Assembly (NCBI RefSeq): GCF_900156495.1 | Contig: NZ_FTNT01000003.1 | Location: forward strand, 310,001 to 374,000 | Direction: 5' to 3' | Length of the DNA: 64,000 nucleotides | Origin: Williamsia sterculiae | GTDB lineage: Bacteria > Actinomycetota > Actinomycetes > Mycobacteriales > Mycobacteriaceae | Notes under the pieces: model-generated | Seen by the model: the letters and a program-made list of their open reading frames with translations, nothing else | What the model was told of the DNA's origin: nothing | Database searches by the model: none | Program-made: the position numbers and the translations under genes | Shown: positions 11,190 to 18,223 of the stretch, in pieces | Numbering within the stretch: position 1 is the stretch's first letter | How the letters are laid out: every line of letters starts with the position of its first letter

Positions 11190-12178
11190 TGTCGCGACCG
11201 CCCCTGGACCTCGACGCCCTCGCCGAGGCCATCCGAGAGGACCGCCGCTCGGATCTGGCGCGCGCCATCACCCTGGTGGAGTCGAGTCGCGCCGACCACC
11301 GGGACCGCGCGCAGCAACTGCTCCTGGCGTTGGCCGATACCCCCGGCAACTCGCACCGTGTGGGCATCACCGGCGTGCCCGGCGTGGGCAAGTCGACGAC
11401 CATCGAGACCCTGGGGCTCCACCTCATCGAGCGCGGCCACAAGGTCGCGGTGCTGGCCGTGGACCCGTCGTCCACACGGACCGGCGGATCCATCCTCGGT
11501 GACAAGACCCGGATGGGGCAGTTGTCGATGCACCCGGACGCCTACATCCGGCCGTCCCCGACGTCGGGCACGCTCGGCGGGGTGGCCAAGGCGACGCGGG
11601 AGACCATCGTGCTGCTGGAGGCGGCGGGATTCGACGTCGTGCTGGTGGAGACCGTCGGGGTGGGGCAGTCCGAGGTGACCGTGGCCAACATGGTGGACAC
11701 GTTCTGCTTCCTGACGCTGGCCCGAACGGGCGACTCCCTGCAGGGCATCAAGAAGGGCGTCCTCGAACTGGCCGACATCGTGGTGGTGAACAAGGCCGAC
11801 GGAAAGCATCGCAACGAGGCGCGTTCGGCGGCAAGAGAACTGACCAACGCGCTGAAGATGCTGTACCCGCACGACACGCTGTGGCGGCCACCGGTGCTGA
11901 CCATGAGTGCGATGGAGAACGTCGGGGTGCGCGAGTTCTGGGACACCGTGCTCGAGCACGAGAAGACCCTCGCCGAGGCGGGGCTGCTCACGCAGCGGCG
12001 CAACCGGCAGCAGGTGGAGTGGATGTGGGCGATGGTCCGCGACCGGATCCTGGCCCGGCTCACCGAGAGTCCGGACGTGCGGGACATCCGTGACGCCGTG
12101 GAGGACCAGGTGCGCAGCGGTGCGCTGACCCCTGCGCTGGCCGCCGAGCGGATCGTGGAGACGTTCGACGGGAGTTGA
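11189..12178 (+). CDS. meaB: Methylmalonyl-CoA mutase-associated GTPase MeaB
   Basis: 329 residues. G3E-type P-loop GTPase that guards and reactivates methylmalonyl-CoA mutase and gates its adenosylcobalamin loading. Walker A is GVPGVGKST (about 62-70). AVDPSSTRTGGSILGDKTRM, VETVGVGQSE and VVNKADGKH (base-specificity NKAD) are visible. The C-terminal HEKTLAEAGLLTQRRNRQQVEWMWAMV is the MeaB/ArgK dimerisation arm. ATG overlaps the mutB TGA by one base, so translation is coupled. The next gene starts 207 bp downstream behind its own regulatory region. Confidence 0.95.
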
Positions 12179-12221
12179 CCCGAATCCCGTTGCGATGATG
12201 TTTCGTCGGTGCGGCCCGCGC

Positions 12222-12260
12222 GATCGCGCTTTATTCCTTCGGTAACCACTGCGCAACACT
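12222..12260 (+). promoter_or_regulatory. GlnR-like site and shared motif upstream of the nit operon
   Basis: Contains GTAAC-n6-GCAAC (12242-12257), matching the actinobacterial GlnR half-site pair GTnAC-n6-GnAAC (AC-n9-AC). The surrounding stretch GCGCTTTATTCC...AACCAC..CGCAA reappears at 16453-16485 with one indel and a few substitutions. It lies about 140 bp upstream of the nitrilase ATG. Confidence 0.6.
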
Positions 12261-12280
12261 GCGGGAGTGGAATGGGTTCC

Positions 12281-12324
12281 GACGTCGAGAAGACGACGTC
12301 GCACGCACCGCCGCAGTTGCGTGC
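12281..12324 (+). other. Two adjacent stem-loops in the nit operon leader
   Basis: GACGTCG-n6-CGACGTC (12281-12300) is followed with no gap by GCACGCA-n10-TGCGTGC (12301-12324). Both arms pair perfectly. The position between the GlnR-like site and the ATG at 12385 makes them part of the 5' leader. No riboswitch class was recognised. Confidence 0.45.
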
Positions 12325-12384
12325 CAGCGTATCCGCTGACCACTCTCACCCGCCGATCGCGACCTGATCCGCCGAGGAACCACT

Positions 12385-13278
12385 ATGACCACACTTGCCG
12401 CCGTCGCCGCGAACTTCACCCGCGACCTCGAACAGAACTACGCATTGATCGCCTCCCTCGTCGACGAGGCCAGAGACCGGAATGTGGACTTCCTGGTCTT
12501 CCCGGAGGCCGCCATCGGCGGTTACCTCTCCTCGCTGGGCAACCACGGCGACACCGTCCGCAACTCCGATCGCTCTCTGCCGCCGGCGATCTCGCTGGAC
12601 GGAGCCGAGATCCGACGGGTACAGGAGATCGTCGGTGATCTCGTGGTGGCGATCGGATTCTGTGAGATCGACAAGGACGGTGAGACGCGGTACAACGCGG
12701 CGGCGGTTCTCGACGGCACGCAGATCTACGGCTCCTACCGCAAGGTGCACCAACCCCTCGGCGAGAACATGTCCTACTCCGCCGGAGCCGAATACGGCGT
12801 CTTCGACACACCCGTCGGGCGGGTGGGACTGCAGATCTGTTACGACAAGGCCTTTCCCGAGGCGGCCCGATCGATGGCCCTGGACGGTGCCGAGATCATC
12901 GCCAGCCTCTCGGCCTGGCCGGCAGCGCGGACCGCCACCGCCGAGAACCTCCAGGACGACCGCTGGACGTACCGGTTCAACCTCTTCGACATGGCCCGTG
13001 CGCTGGACAACCAGGTGTTCTGGGTGTCCTCCAACCAGTCCGGCACCTTCGGATCGCTACGCTACGTCGGCAACGCCAAGGTCGTCGACCCGGGCGGAAA
13101 CATCTTGGCCACCACCGAACTCGGAAGCGGGATGGCCGTGGCCGAGGTGGACATCGCGGTCACCTTCCAGGCCATGCGGGGCGGCATGTTCCATCTCCGC
13201 GACCGCCGGCCGGACGTCTACACCGCCCTCACCGACCTCGACCACGGTGGCGCCTGGCAGGGACTCGCCCATGCCTGA
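12385..13278 (+). CDS. Nit1C nitrilase (Nit6803/Sll0784 family)
   Basis: 297 residues, carbon-nitrogen hydrolase superfamily. The catalytic triad is intact: Glu41 in FPEAAIGGYL, Lys120 in YRKVHQPLGE and Cys152 in GLQICYDKAFPE. The sequence matches the nitrilase of the nitrogen-starvation Nit1C clusters (Synechocystis Sll0784, mycobacterial homologues), which hydrolyse nitriles to acids and ammonia and are tied to cyanide assimilation in Pseudomonas. ATG 12385 has GAGGAAC five bases upstream. It overlaps the next gene by eight bases. The physiological nitrile is unknown. Confidence 0.88.
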   Translation: MTTLAAVAANFTRDLEQNYALIASLVDEARDRNVDFLVFPEAAIGGYLSSLGNHGDTVRNSDRSLPPAISLDGAEIRRVQEIVGDLVVAIGFCEIDKDGETRYNAAAVLDGTQIYGSYRKVHQPLGENMSYSAGAEYGVFDTPVGRVGLQICYDKAFPEAARSMALDGAEIIASLSAWPAARTATAENLQDDRWTYRFNLFDMARALDNQVFWVSSNQSGTFGSLRYVGNAKVVDPGGNILATTELGSGMAVAEVDIAVTFQAMRGGMFHLRDRRPDVYTALTDLDHGGAWQGLAHA

Positions 13279-13555
13279 GATGACCTTCGCCGTCCGCTGG
13301 CCCGACGGCGAGATCAGCGACTGCTACTCGCCGAGCCTGGTCATCCACGACCACATCCGGACCGGGATCACCTACTCCGTCGCGGATTTCGTGGAACGGA
13401 CCGGCGACGCCCTCACCGAGGCCGGTGAACGCGTCCGGGCCCGGTACGGTTTCGCCTGCACCTCCGCAGCCGCCACCGCAGACCACATCCGCAGTCGCGC
13501 CGATCGTTTCGACGACGACGCACTCGTCCACGTGGTCGCCATGCGCCCGCTCTGA
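13271..13555 (+). CDS. MSMEG_0570 family nitrogen starvation response protein
   Basis: 94 residues starting MPEMTFAVRWPDGEISDCYS. The match is to the small MSMEG_0570 family found only in Nit1C-type clusters; conserved features are FAVRWPDG, CYSPSLVIHDH and VADFVERTGDALTEAGERVRARYGFACT. No catalytic motif or membrane segment is visible. The start overlaps the nitrilase stop by eight bases, giving translational coupling. Role unknown; family association suggests it works with the nitrilase and the flavoenzyme. Confidence 0.82.
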   Translation: MPEMTFAVRWPDGEISDCYSPSLVIHDHIRTGITYSVADFVERTGDALTEAGERVRARYGFACTSAAATADHIRSRADRFDDDALVHVVAMRPL

Positions 13556-13667
13556 TCCCCGGGTATGTCACTCCCCAGCCTGCACTTGTTCGTACTGCAC
13601 GTCATCCTTCTGCACCTGCTCGACGCCTTCTACCCGGCACGAACCCACCCCTCGATCCGAGACAGCC

Positions 13668-14981
13668 ATGAATCCTTCTGCCACAACCACCGCCACTGCC
13701 CATCGACCCCTGCCCAGCCACGTCCCCGTCGTCGTCATCGGCGGCGGCCAGGCGGGTCTGTCGGTCAGCTGGTTTCTCACCGACCGCGACATCGACCACG
13801 TGGTGCTCGAGGCGCAGACCCCCATGCACGCCTGGTCCGACACCCGCTGGGACAACTTCACCCTGGTCACCCCCAACTGGCACTGCCGGCTGCCCGGCTA
13901 CCACTACGCCGATGACGATCCGGACGGCTTCATGACCCGCGACGAGGTCGTCACCTGGCTGCGGGGCTGGTTGGACACCTTCCGTCCGCCCGTGCACACC
14001 CACACCCGGGTCACCCGTCTGCAGCACGCCGCCGACGGCGGGTTCACGCTCACCGCGACCACCGAGAGCGGTGACACCGAGCTGACCTGTGACGAGGTGG
14101 TGATCGCGACCGGCGGCTACCCGATTCCGGTGGTCCCGCCGTTCGCGCCCCGACTCGATCCCGCAGTGACCCAACTGCATTCCGAGCAGTACCGCAACGC
14201 CGACCAGCTCGCCGACGGGGCCGTGCTGGTGGTCGGGTCGGGTCAGTCCGGCGCACAGATCGCCGAGGACCTGCACCTCGCCGGTCGTGACGTCCACCTC
14301 GCCATCGGCAGCGCACCCCGGGTGGCCCGGTTCTACCGGGGCCGTGACTGCATGACCTGGCTCGCGGAGATGGGTCTCTACGAGACCCCCGCGCGCGAGT
14401 ACCCGGGCGGCACGGCGGCGCGGGAGAAGACCAACCACTACGTGACCGGTCGCGACGGCGGTCGCGACGTGGACCTGCGTGCCTTCGCCCGCGACGGGAT
14501 GCACCTCTACGGCACCCTCGTCGACGGCCGGGACACGGCACTGCAGTTCGCGCCCACGCTCACCCGCGCCCTCGATCAGGCGGACGCGGTGTACAACTCC
14601 ATCTGCGCGGACATCGACCGCCACATCGAGTCCCAGGGGATTGTCGCGGGCCCGGCGGCGCGGTATCAGCCGGTCTGGGAACCCAGCACCGACCCCGAGT
14701 CACTCGACCTCGCGGCCGCCGGGATCACCACCATCGTCTGGGCCATCGGCTACCGGCCCGACTACCGGTGGGTCGAGGCCAGTGCCTTCGACGGCGGTGG
14801 ACGGCCGATGCAGACCCGTGGTGTCACCGAGGTCGACGGACTCAGCTTCGTCGGTCTGCCGTGGATGCACACCTGGGGTTCGGGACGGTTCCTCGGCATC
14901 GAGCGCGACGCCCGGCACATCGCCGATACCGTGACCGCACGCCTGCCGCGCGACGAACTGCGCATCGCGGCCGGCGAGTGA
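13668..14981 (+). CDS. MSMEG_0569 family FAD-dependent oxidoreductase
   Basis: 437 residues, FMO-like two-dinucleotide flavoprotein. The FAD Rossmann motif is VVVIGGGQAGLSVSW near residue 15-30; a second GxGxxG, VLVVGSGQSGAQIAEDL, lies near 185-200 for NAD(P)H; VIATGGYPIPVVP is the linking ATG motif. WDNFTLVTPNWHCRLPGY is characteristic of the Nit1C flavoenzymes, which are expected to oxygenate or oxidise a nitrogenous intermediate. ATG 13668 is chosen because residues upstream in the same frame show no homology and overlap the previous gene. The 112-bp gap before it contains three CTGCAC repeats with 15-bp period and no recognisable gene. Confidence 0.85.
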   Translation: MNPSATTTATAHRPLPSHVPVVVIGGGQAGLSVSWFLTDRDIDHVVLEAQTPMHAWSDTRWDNFTLVTPNWHCRLPGYHYADDDPDGFMTRDEVVTWLRGWLDTFRPPVHTHTRVTRLQHAADGGFTLTATTESGDTELTCDEVVIATGGYPIPVVPPFAPRLDPAVTQLHSEQYRNADQLADGAVLVVGSGQSGAQIAEDLHLAGRDVHLAIGSAPRVARFYRGRDCMTWLAEMGLYETPAREYPGGTAAREKTNHYVTGRDGGRDVDLRAFARDGMHLYGTLVDGRDTALQFAPTLTRALDQADAVYNSICADIDRHIESQGIVAGPAARYQPVWEPSTDPESLDLAAAGITTIVWAIGYRPDYRWVEASAFDGGGRPMQTRGVTEVDGLSFVGLPWMHTWGSGRFLGIERDARHIADTVTARLPRDELRIAAGE

Positions 14982-14997
14982 CGGGCCGGGACGGACC

Positions 14998-16449
14998 GTG
15001 CAGCAATCCATCTCGCGCCTGATCACCCGGCGGGCCCGGCAACACCCCGCACAGGTGGTGGTGACCGACGCCGACACCGGGCAGACCCTGACCGCCGACG
15101 CCCTGGACCGCGCGTCCAACCGTCTGGCCCGCGATGTGCTGGACCGCGGAGTCGGTACCGACGACCTGGTCGTCGTGGCGCTGCCCACCTCACCACAGTT
15201 CGTCGTCACGTGCGCCGCGATCTGGAAAGCCGGTGCCACCCCGCTACCGATGGATCCCGACCTGGCGCAAGGCGAGCGCGCCGCGCTCGAACGTCTGGCC
15301 CGCCCCCGGTTGGTGGTCGGCACGCCGCCCGCCGATCCGACGGTGCCCTGGCTACCCGACGGACACCGACCAGACCCCCGCACCCCCGACACCCCGCCGG
15401 CCGACGCCTGGGCGTCGTCGTGGAAGGCGCCCGCCTCGTCGGGGAGCACCGGGACCCCGAAGATCGTCCGGTCCACCACCCCGGCCCGGTTCGACCCCGA
15501 CACCCCGGTCGCGCCGTTCCTGCCGCGCGCGGTCCGCCAGCTCGTCACCGGGCCGCTGTGGCACTCGGCCTCGTTCACCTACGCCTTCCGCGGCTTGATG
15601 ACCGACCACTGCCTGGTGCTGACCCGCCGCAACGACGAAGCCACGGTGGCCCACCTGCTCGGTGCCCACCGGATCGGCTGGACCCTGTTGTCACCGGCCA
15701 TGATCCACCGACTGATGCGACTGCCGGCGTCGCACCGCGACCGCGTGGACACCGCCGCGCTGCGTTCGGTGCTGCACCTCGGGGCTCGCTGTCCGGTGGA
15801 CGACAAACGGGCGCTGATCTCCTGGTTGGGCCCCGACCGCGTGGTCGAGGTGTACGCCGGCACCGAGTCCAACGGGTTGACGATGATCGACGGCGCGGAC
15901 TGGCTCCACCACCCCGGGAGCGTGGGACGCCCGATCGGCGGTACCGAACTGCGCATCCTGCGCGATGACGGACGGACCGCCGAGCCGGGGGAGACGGGGC
16001 AGATCTGGATGCGGCGGCCCGGCCCGGCCCGCTACACCTACCTCGGTCGCACACCCCACCGGGACGACGACGGGTGGGACAGCCTCGGCGACGTCGGATT
16101 CGTCGACGACGACGGCTATCTCACCGTGCGTGACCGCGCCGACGACGCCATCGACTGCGGCGGAGACCCGGTCTACCCCGCGGATCTCGAGCAACGACTG
16201 TCCGACCACGACGCGGTGCGCGACGTGGTGGTGTGCGGATACCGCGACGCCGACACCGACCGGGTCGCAGTGGTTCTCGACATCGCTGACCACGAGGTCG
16301 ATGAGGGGAAACTCCACGACTTCGTCCGCGACCGATTGCCCGGTCACTGCGTCCCCGGTCCGATCGCCCTGCGCCGGACACCGTTGCGCAACGCCGCGGG
16401 CAAGGTGCGCCGCGCCGCGGTGCTGTCGGACACCATCCCGATGATGTAA
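14998..16449 (+). CDS. AMP-dependent synthetase/ligase (ANL superfamily) in the nit operon
   Basis: 483 residues from GTG 14998, 16 bp after the flavoenzyme. Adenylation motifs are present: ASSGSTGTPKIV (A3 P-loop), VYAGTESNGLTMI (A5), LGDVGFVDDDGYLTVRDRADDAIDCGG (A7-A8) and PLRNAAGKVRRA with the catalytic Lys of A10. It resembles bile-acid or carnitine/crotonobetaine-type CoA ligases and would activate a carboxylate as adenylate and probably CoA thioester. An ANL ligase is not part of the classical eight-gene cluster I know of, so its substrate is open: a nitrilase-derived acid is an attractive inference. No carrier protein lies nearby. Confidence 0.78.
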   Translation: MQQSISRLITRRARQHPAQVVVTDADTGQTLTADALDRASNRLARDVLDRGVGTDDLVVVALPTSPQFVVTCAAIWKAGATPLPMDPDLAQGERAALERLARPRLVVGTPPADPTVPWLPDGHRPDPRTPDTPPADAWASSWKAPASSGSTGTPKIVRSTTPARFDPDTPVAPFLPRAVRQLVTGPLWHSASFTYAFRGLMTDHCLVLTRRNDEATVAHLLGAHRIGWTLLSPAMIHRLMRLPASHRDRVDTAALRSVLHLGARCPVDDKRALISWLGPDRVVEVYAGTESNGLTMIDGADWLHHPGSVGRPIGGTELRILRDDGRTAEPGETGQIWMRRPGPARYTYLGRTPHRDDDGWDSLGDVGFVDDDGYLTVRDRADDAIDCGGDPVYPADLEQRLSDHDAVRDVVVCGYRDADTDRVAVVLDIADHEVDEGKLHDFVRDRLPGHCVPGPIALRRTPLRNAAGKVRRAAVLSDTIPMM

Positions 16450-16452
16450 CAC

Positions 16453-16485
16453 GCGCTTATTCCATCAACAACCACAACGCAATTC
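16453..16485 (+). promoter_or_regulatory. Second copy of the nit cluster upstream motif (GlnR-like)
   Basis: GCGCTTATTCC at 16453-16463, then AACCAC and CGCAA at the same spacing as at 12222-12260, beginning three bases after the ligase stop. The half-site pair here is ACAAC-n6-GCAAT (16468-16483), weaker than the first copy. It precedes the MSMEG_0572-type gene and implies a second nitrogen-controlled promoter inside the cluster. Confidence 0.55.
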
Positions 16486-16531
16486 GACACCGATGTACTG
16501 AGGTCACCGCGGGGTGTCGATCCTCGAACTC

Positions 16532-16585
16532 CGGATCGGTGGTCAACGCCGACCACCGATCCGCGGGACCCGACACGACGTCGGG
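16532..16585 (+). other. Strong stem-loop pair between the motif and the MSMEG_0572-type gene
   Basis: CGGATCGGTGGTC-aacgcc-GACCACCGATCCG (16532-16563) has 13 perfectly paired bases per arm. CCCGAC-acgac-GTCGGG (16569-16585) follows. There is no T-run, so this could be a terminator for the upstream ligase, an attenuator, or a leader structure for the downstream gene. Confidence 0.5.
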
Positions 16586-16633
16586 GGTAACACCCATCAC
16601 CGCGCCGGCGCGCGCACCACAGGAGGAAATCCC

Positions 16634-17158
16634 ATGTCCGACTTCGACGCCACCATCACCGAGAACATCGAGGCCTCACTGGCGGAGATACCGCACCCGT
16701 CGTTGCCCAAGGGCTCCAACATCTACGGCGGCACCAAGATCTTTCCCGACTACCAGGCCGAGGACGGCGAGACCTATTTCACGCTGGTCCACGGCATCGC
16801 CCACGAGTCGTCGGTGAGCTTCGTCGCGGTCCTGCAGGCCACCCGCGCCCTGCGCAAGGGTTTCGACTCCGCGCTGTACTTCTACGGCCCCGGATCTATC
16901 AACTGCCTGTCCACCCGCGGCTTCCCGACCACCGGGGACAACGGGTTCCCAGGTGAGCAGAACATCAACGACGCCCTCGAGACGTTCATCGGCGAAGGGG
17001 GCACGGTGTTCTGCTGCCGCTTCGGACTGGCCCTGCACGGTGGCCGCGAGGAGGATCTCATCTCGGGTGTCATCCCGGCGCACCCCCTCGACGTACAGGA
17101 TGCCGTCATCCACTACGCACGCAAGGGTGCGATCATCAACTCGACCTACATGGTCTAG
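16634..17158 (+). CDS. MSMEG_0572/Sll0783 family nitrogen starvation response protein
   Basis: 174 residues with the family's hallmarks: NIYGGTKIFPDYQAEDGETYFTLVHGIAHES, LRKGFDSALYFYGPGSINCLSTRGFPTTGD, ALETFIGEGGTVFCCRFGLALHG. The cyanobacterial homologue Sll0783 is a nitrogen-starvation-induced protein of unknown biochemistry. The fold looks like a DsrE-type small alpha/beta protein, but that is inference. ATG 16634 has an excellent AGGAGG seven bases upstream; earlier in-frame starts are inside the hairpin region. First gene of the second half of the nit cluster, nine bases before the radical SAM gene. Confidence 0.88.
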   Translation: MSDFDATITENIEASLAEIPHPSLPKGSNIYGGTKIFPDYQAEDGETYFTLVHGIAHESSVSFVAVLQATRALRKGFDSALYFYGPGSINCLSTRGFPTTGDNGFPGEQNINDALETFIGEGGTVFCCRFGLALHGGREEDLISGVIPAHPLDVQDAVIHYARKGAIINSTYMV

Positions 17159-17166
17159 GAGTCGAC

Positions 17167-18222
17167 GTGACCGCATCCACCCGAGTGGATCTGGCGTTGC
17201 TCGGAATTCGCGGCAGCCCACCCGTCAGCCGGACGGCAGGCGCCGGTCCCAGTGACGACGGGCACCTGGTCATCGACGGGCTGAACGCGGCGATTCCACG
17301 GAACCCGGACAGCCCTTTCGTTTTCGACGGTGGTCGCGTGCTGTATGACGGCGCCGACACCGGGCTGGACGTGATGGCGGTGGCGCGCCCCGCGTTCTAC
17401 GACCTGTACACCGACGACGGGATCAGGTACGAACGCATCGCGAAGCTGCACGGACGCGACGTGCTGGCGACGACCGTCGTGCAGACCTGTGTCCGCTACC
17501 GCGCGGACCAACGGTGTCGGTTCTGTTCCATCGAGGAGTCGCTGCGCGCCGACCAGACGGAGGCCGTGAAACGTCCCGGGGATCTCGCCGACGTCGCAGA
17601 GGCGGCCGTCCGGCTCGACGGGGTGTCGCAGATGGTGATGACCACGGGTACGTCCGCCGGCCGCGACCGGGGGGCACGCCACCTGGCCCGCTGCGTGCGT
17701 GCGGTGCGCGCCCGCGTCCCCGCCCTGCCCATCCAGGTGCAGTGTGAGCCGCCCGCCGACCTGTCCACCATCACCGAGCTCAGAGATGCGGGCGCAGACG
17801 CGATCGGCATACACGTGGAGTCGCTCGACGACGATGTCCGTCGCGCGTGGATGCCGGGGAAGGCGACGGTACCGATCTCCGACTATCGCGCCGCATGGAC
17901 CGAGGCGGTGCGGGTATTCGGTCGTAATCAGGTGTCCACGTACCTCATCGTGGGTCTCGGTGAGGACATCGACGAACTCGTCGCCGGTGCCGCCGATCTG
18001 ATCGAGATCGGCGTGTACCCGTTCGTGGTGCCGCTGCGTCCGCAACCCGGGACGTTGGCGGTGGATGTCGACGGTGCGCGGGCTCCCGACGCGACGGTGG
18101 TGGAGAAGGTCAGCAGACGGGTCGCCGAGATGCTGGTGGCGGCGGACATGGCTGGGTCAGGTCAGCGTGCCGGATGCGCGGCGTGCGGAGCCTGCAGCGT
18201 GCTCCAGAACGTTGGAGGGTGA
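17167..18222 (+). CDS. MSMEG_0568 family radical SAM protein
   Basis: 351 residues from GTG 17167. The cluster-binding cysteines are Cys108, Cys117 and Cys120 in QTCVRYRADQRCRFCS, a CX8CX2C spacing rather than the classical CX3CX2C but known for this family. TTGTSAGRDRGA, VQCEPPADLSTITELRDAGADAIGIHVES and STYLIVGLGED follow the radical SAM barrel order. The C-terminus carries Cys337, Cys340 and Cys343 in GCAACGACS, which could ligate a second iron-sulfur cluster. Cytoplasmic; the substrate is unknown. The next gene starts two bases after its stop. Confidence 0.87.
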   Translation: MTASTRVDLALLGIRGSPPVSRTAGAGPSDDGHLVIDGLNAAIPRNPDSPFVFDGGRVLYDGADTGLDVMAVARPAFYDLYTDDGIRYERIAKLHGRDVLATTVVQTCVRYRADQRCRFCSIEESLRADQTEAVKRPGDLADVAEAAVRLDGVSQMVMTTGTSAGRDRGARHLARCVRAVRARVPALPIQVQCEPPADLSTITELRDAGADAIGIHVESLDDDVRRAWMPGKATVPISDYRAAWTEAVRVFGRNQVSTYLIVGLGEDIDELVAGAADLIEIGVYPFVVPLRPQPGTLAVDVDGARAPDATVVEKVSRRVAEMLVAADMAGSGQRAGCAACGACSVLQNVGG

Positions 18223-18223
18223 C

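Noticed and set aside
13565-13915. Small hydrophobic protein starting MSLPSLHLFVLHVILLH before the flavoenzyme
   Set aside because: It runs into the flavoenzyme in another frame, has no ribosome site, and its first part comes from a CTGCAC triplet repeat with 15-bp period.
16532-16585. Possible guanidine-II (mini-ykkC) riboswitch from two hairpins with ACG in the loops
   Set aside because: The first stem is 13 bp with loop AACGCC and the second has a five-base loop ACGAC; the class needs two short stems with ACGR loops and a conserved linker, which are not present.
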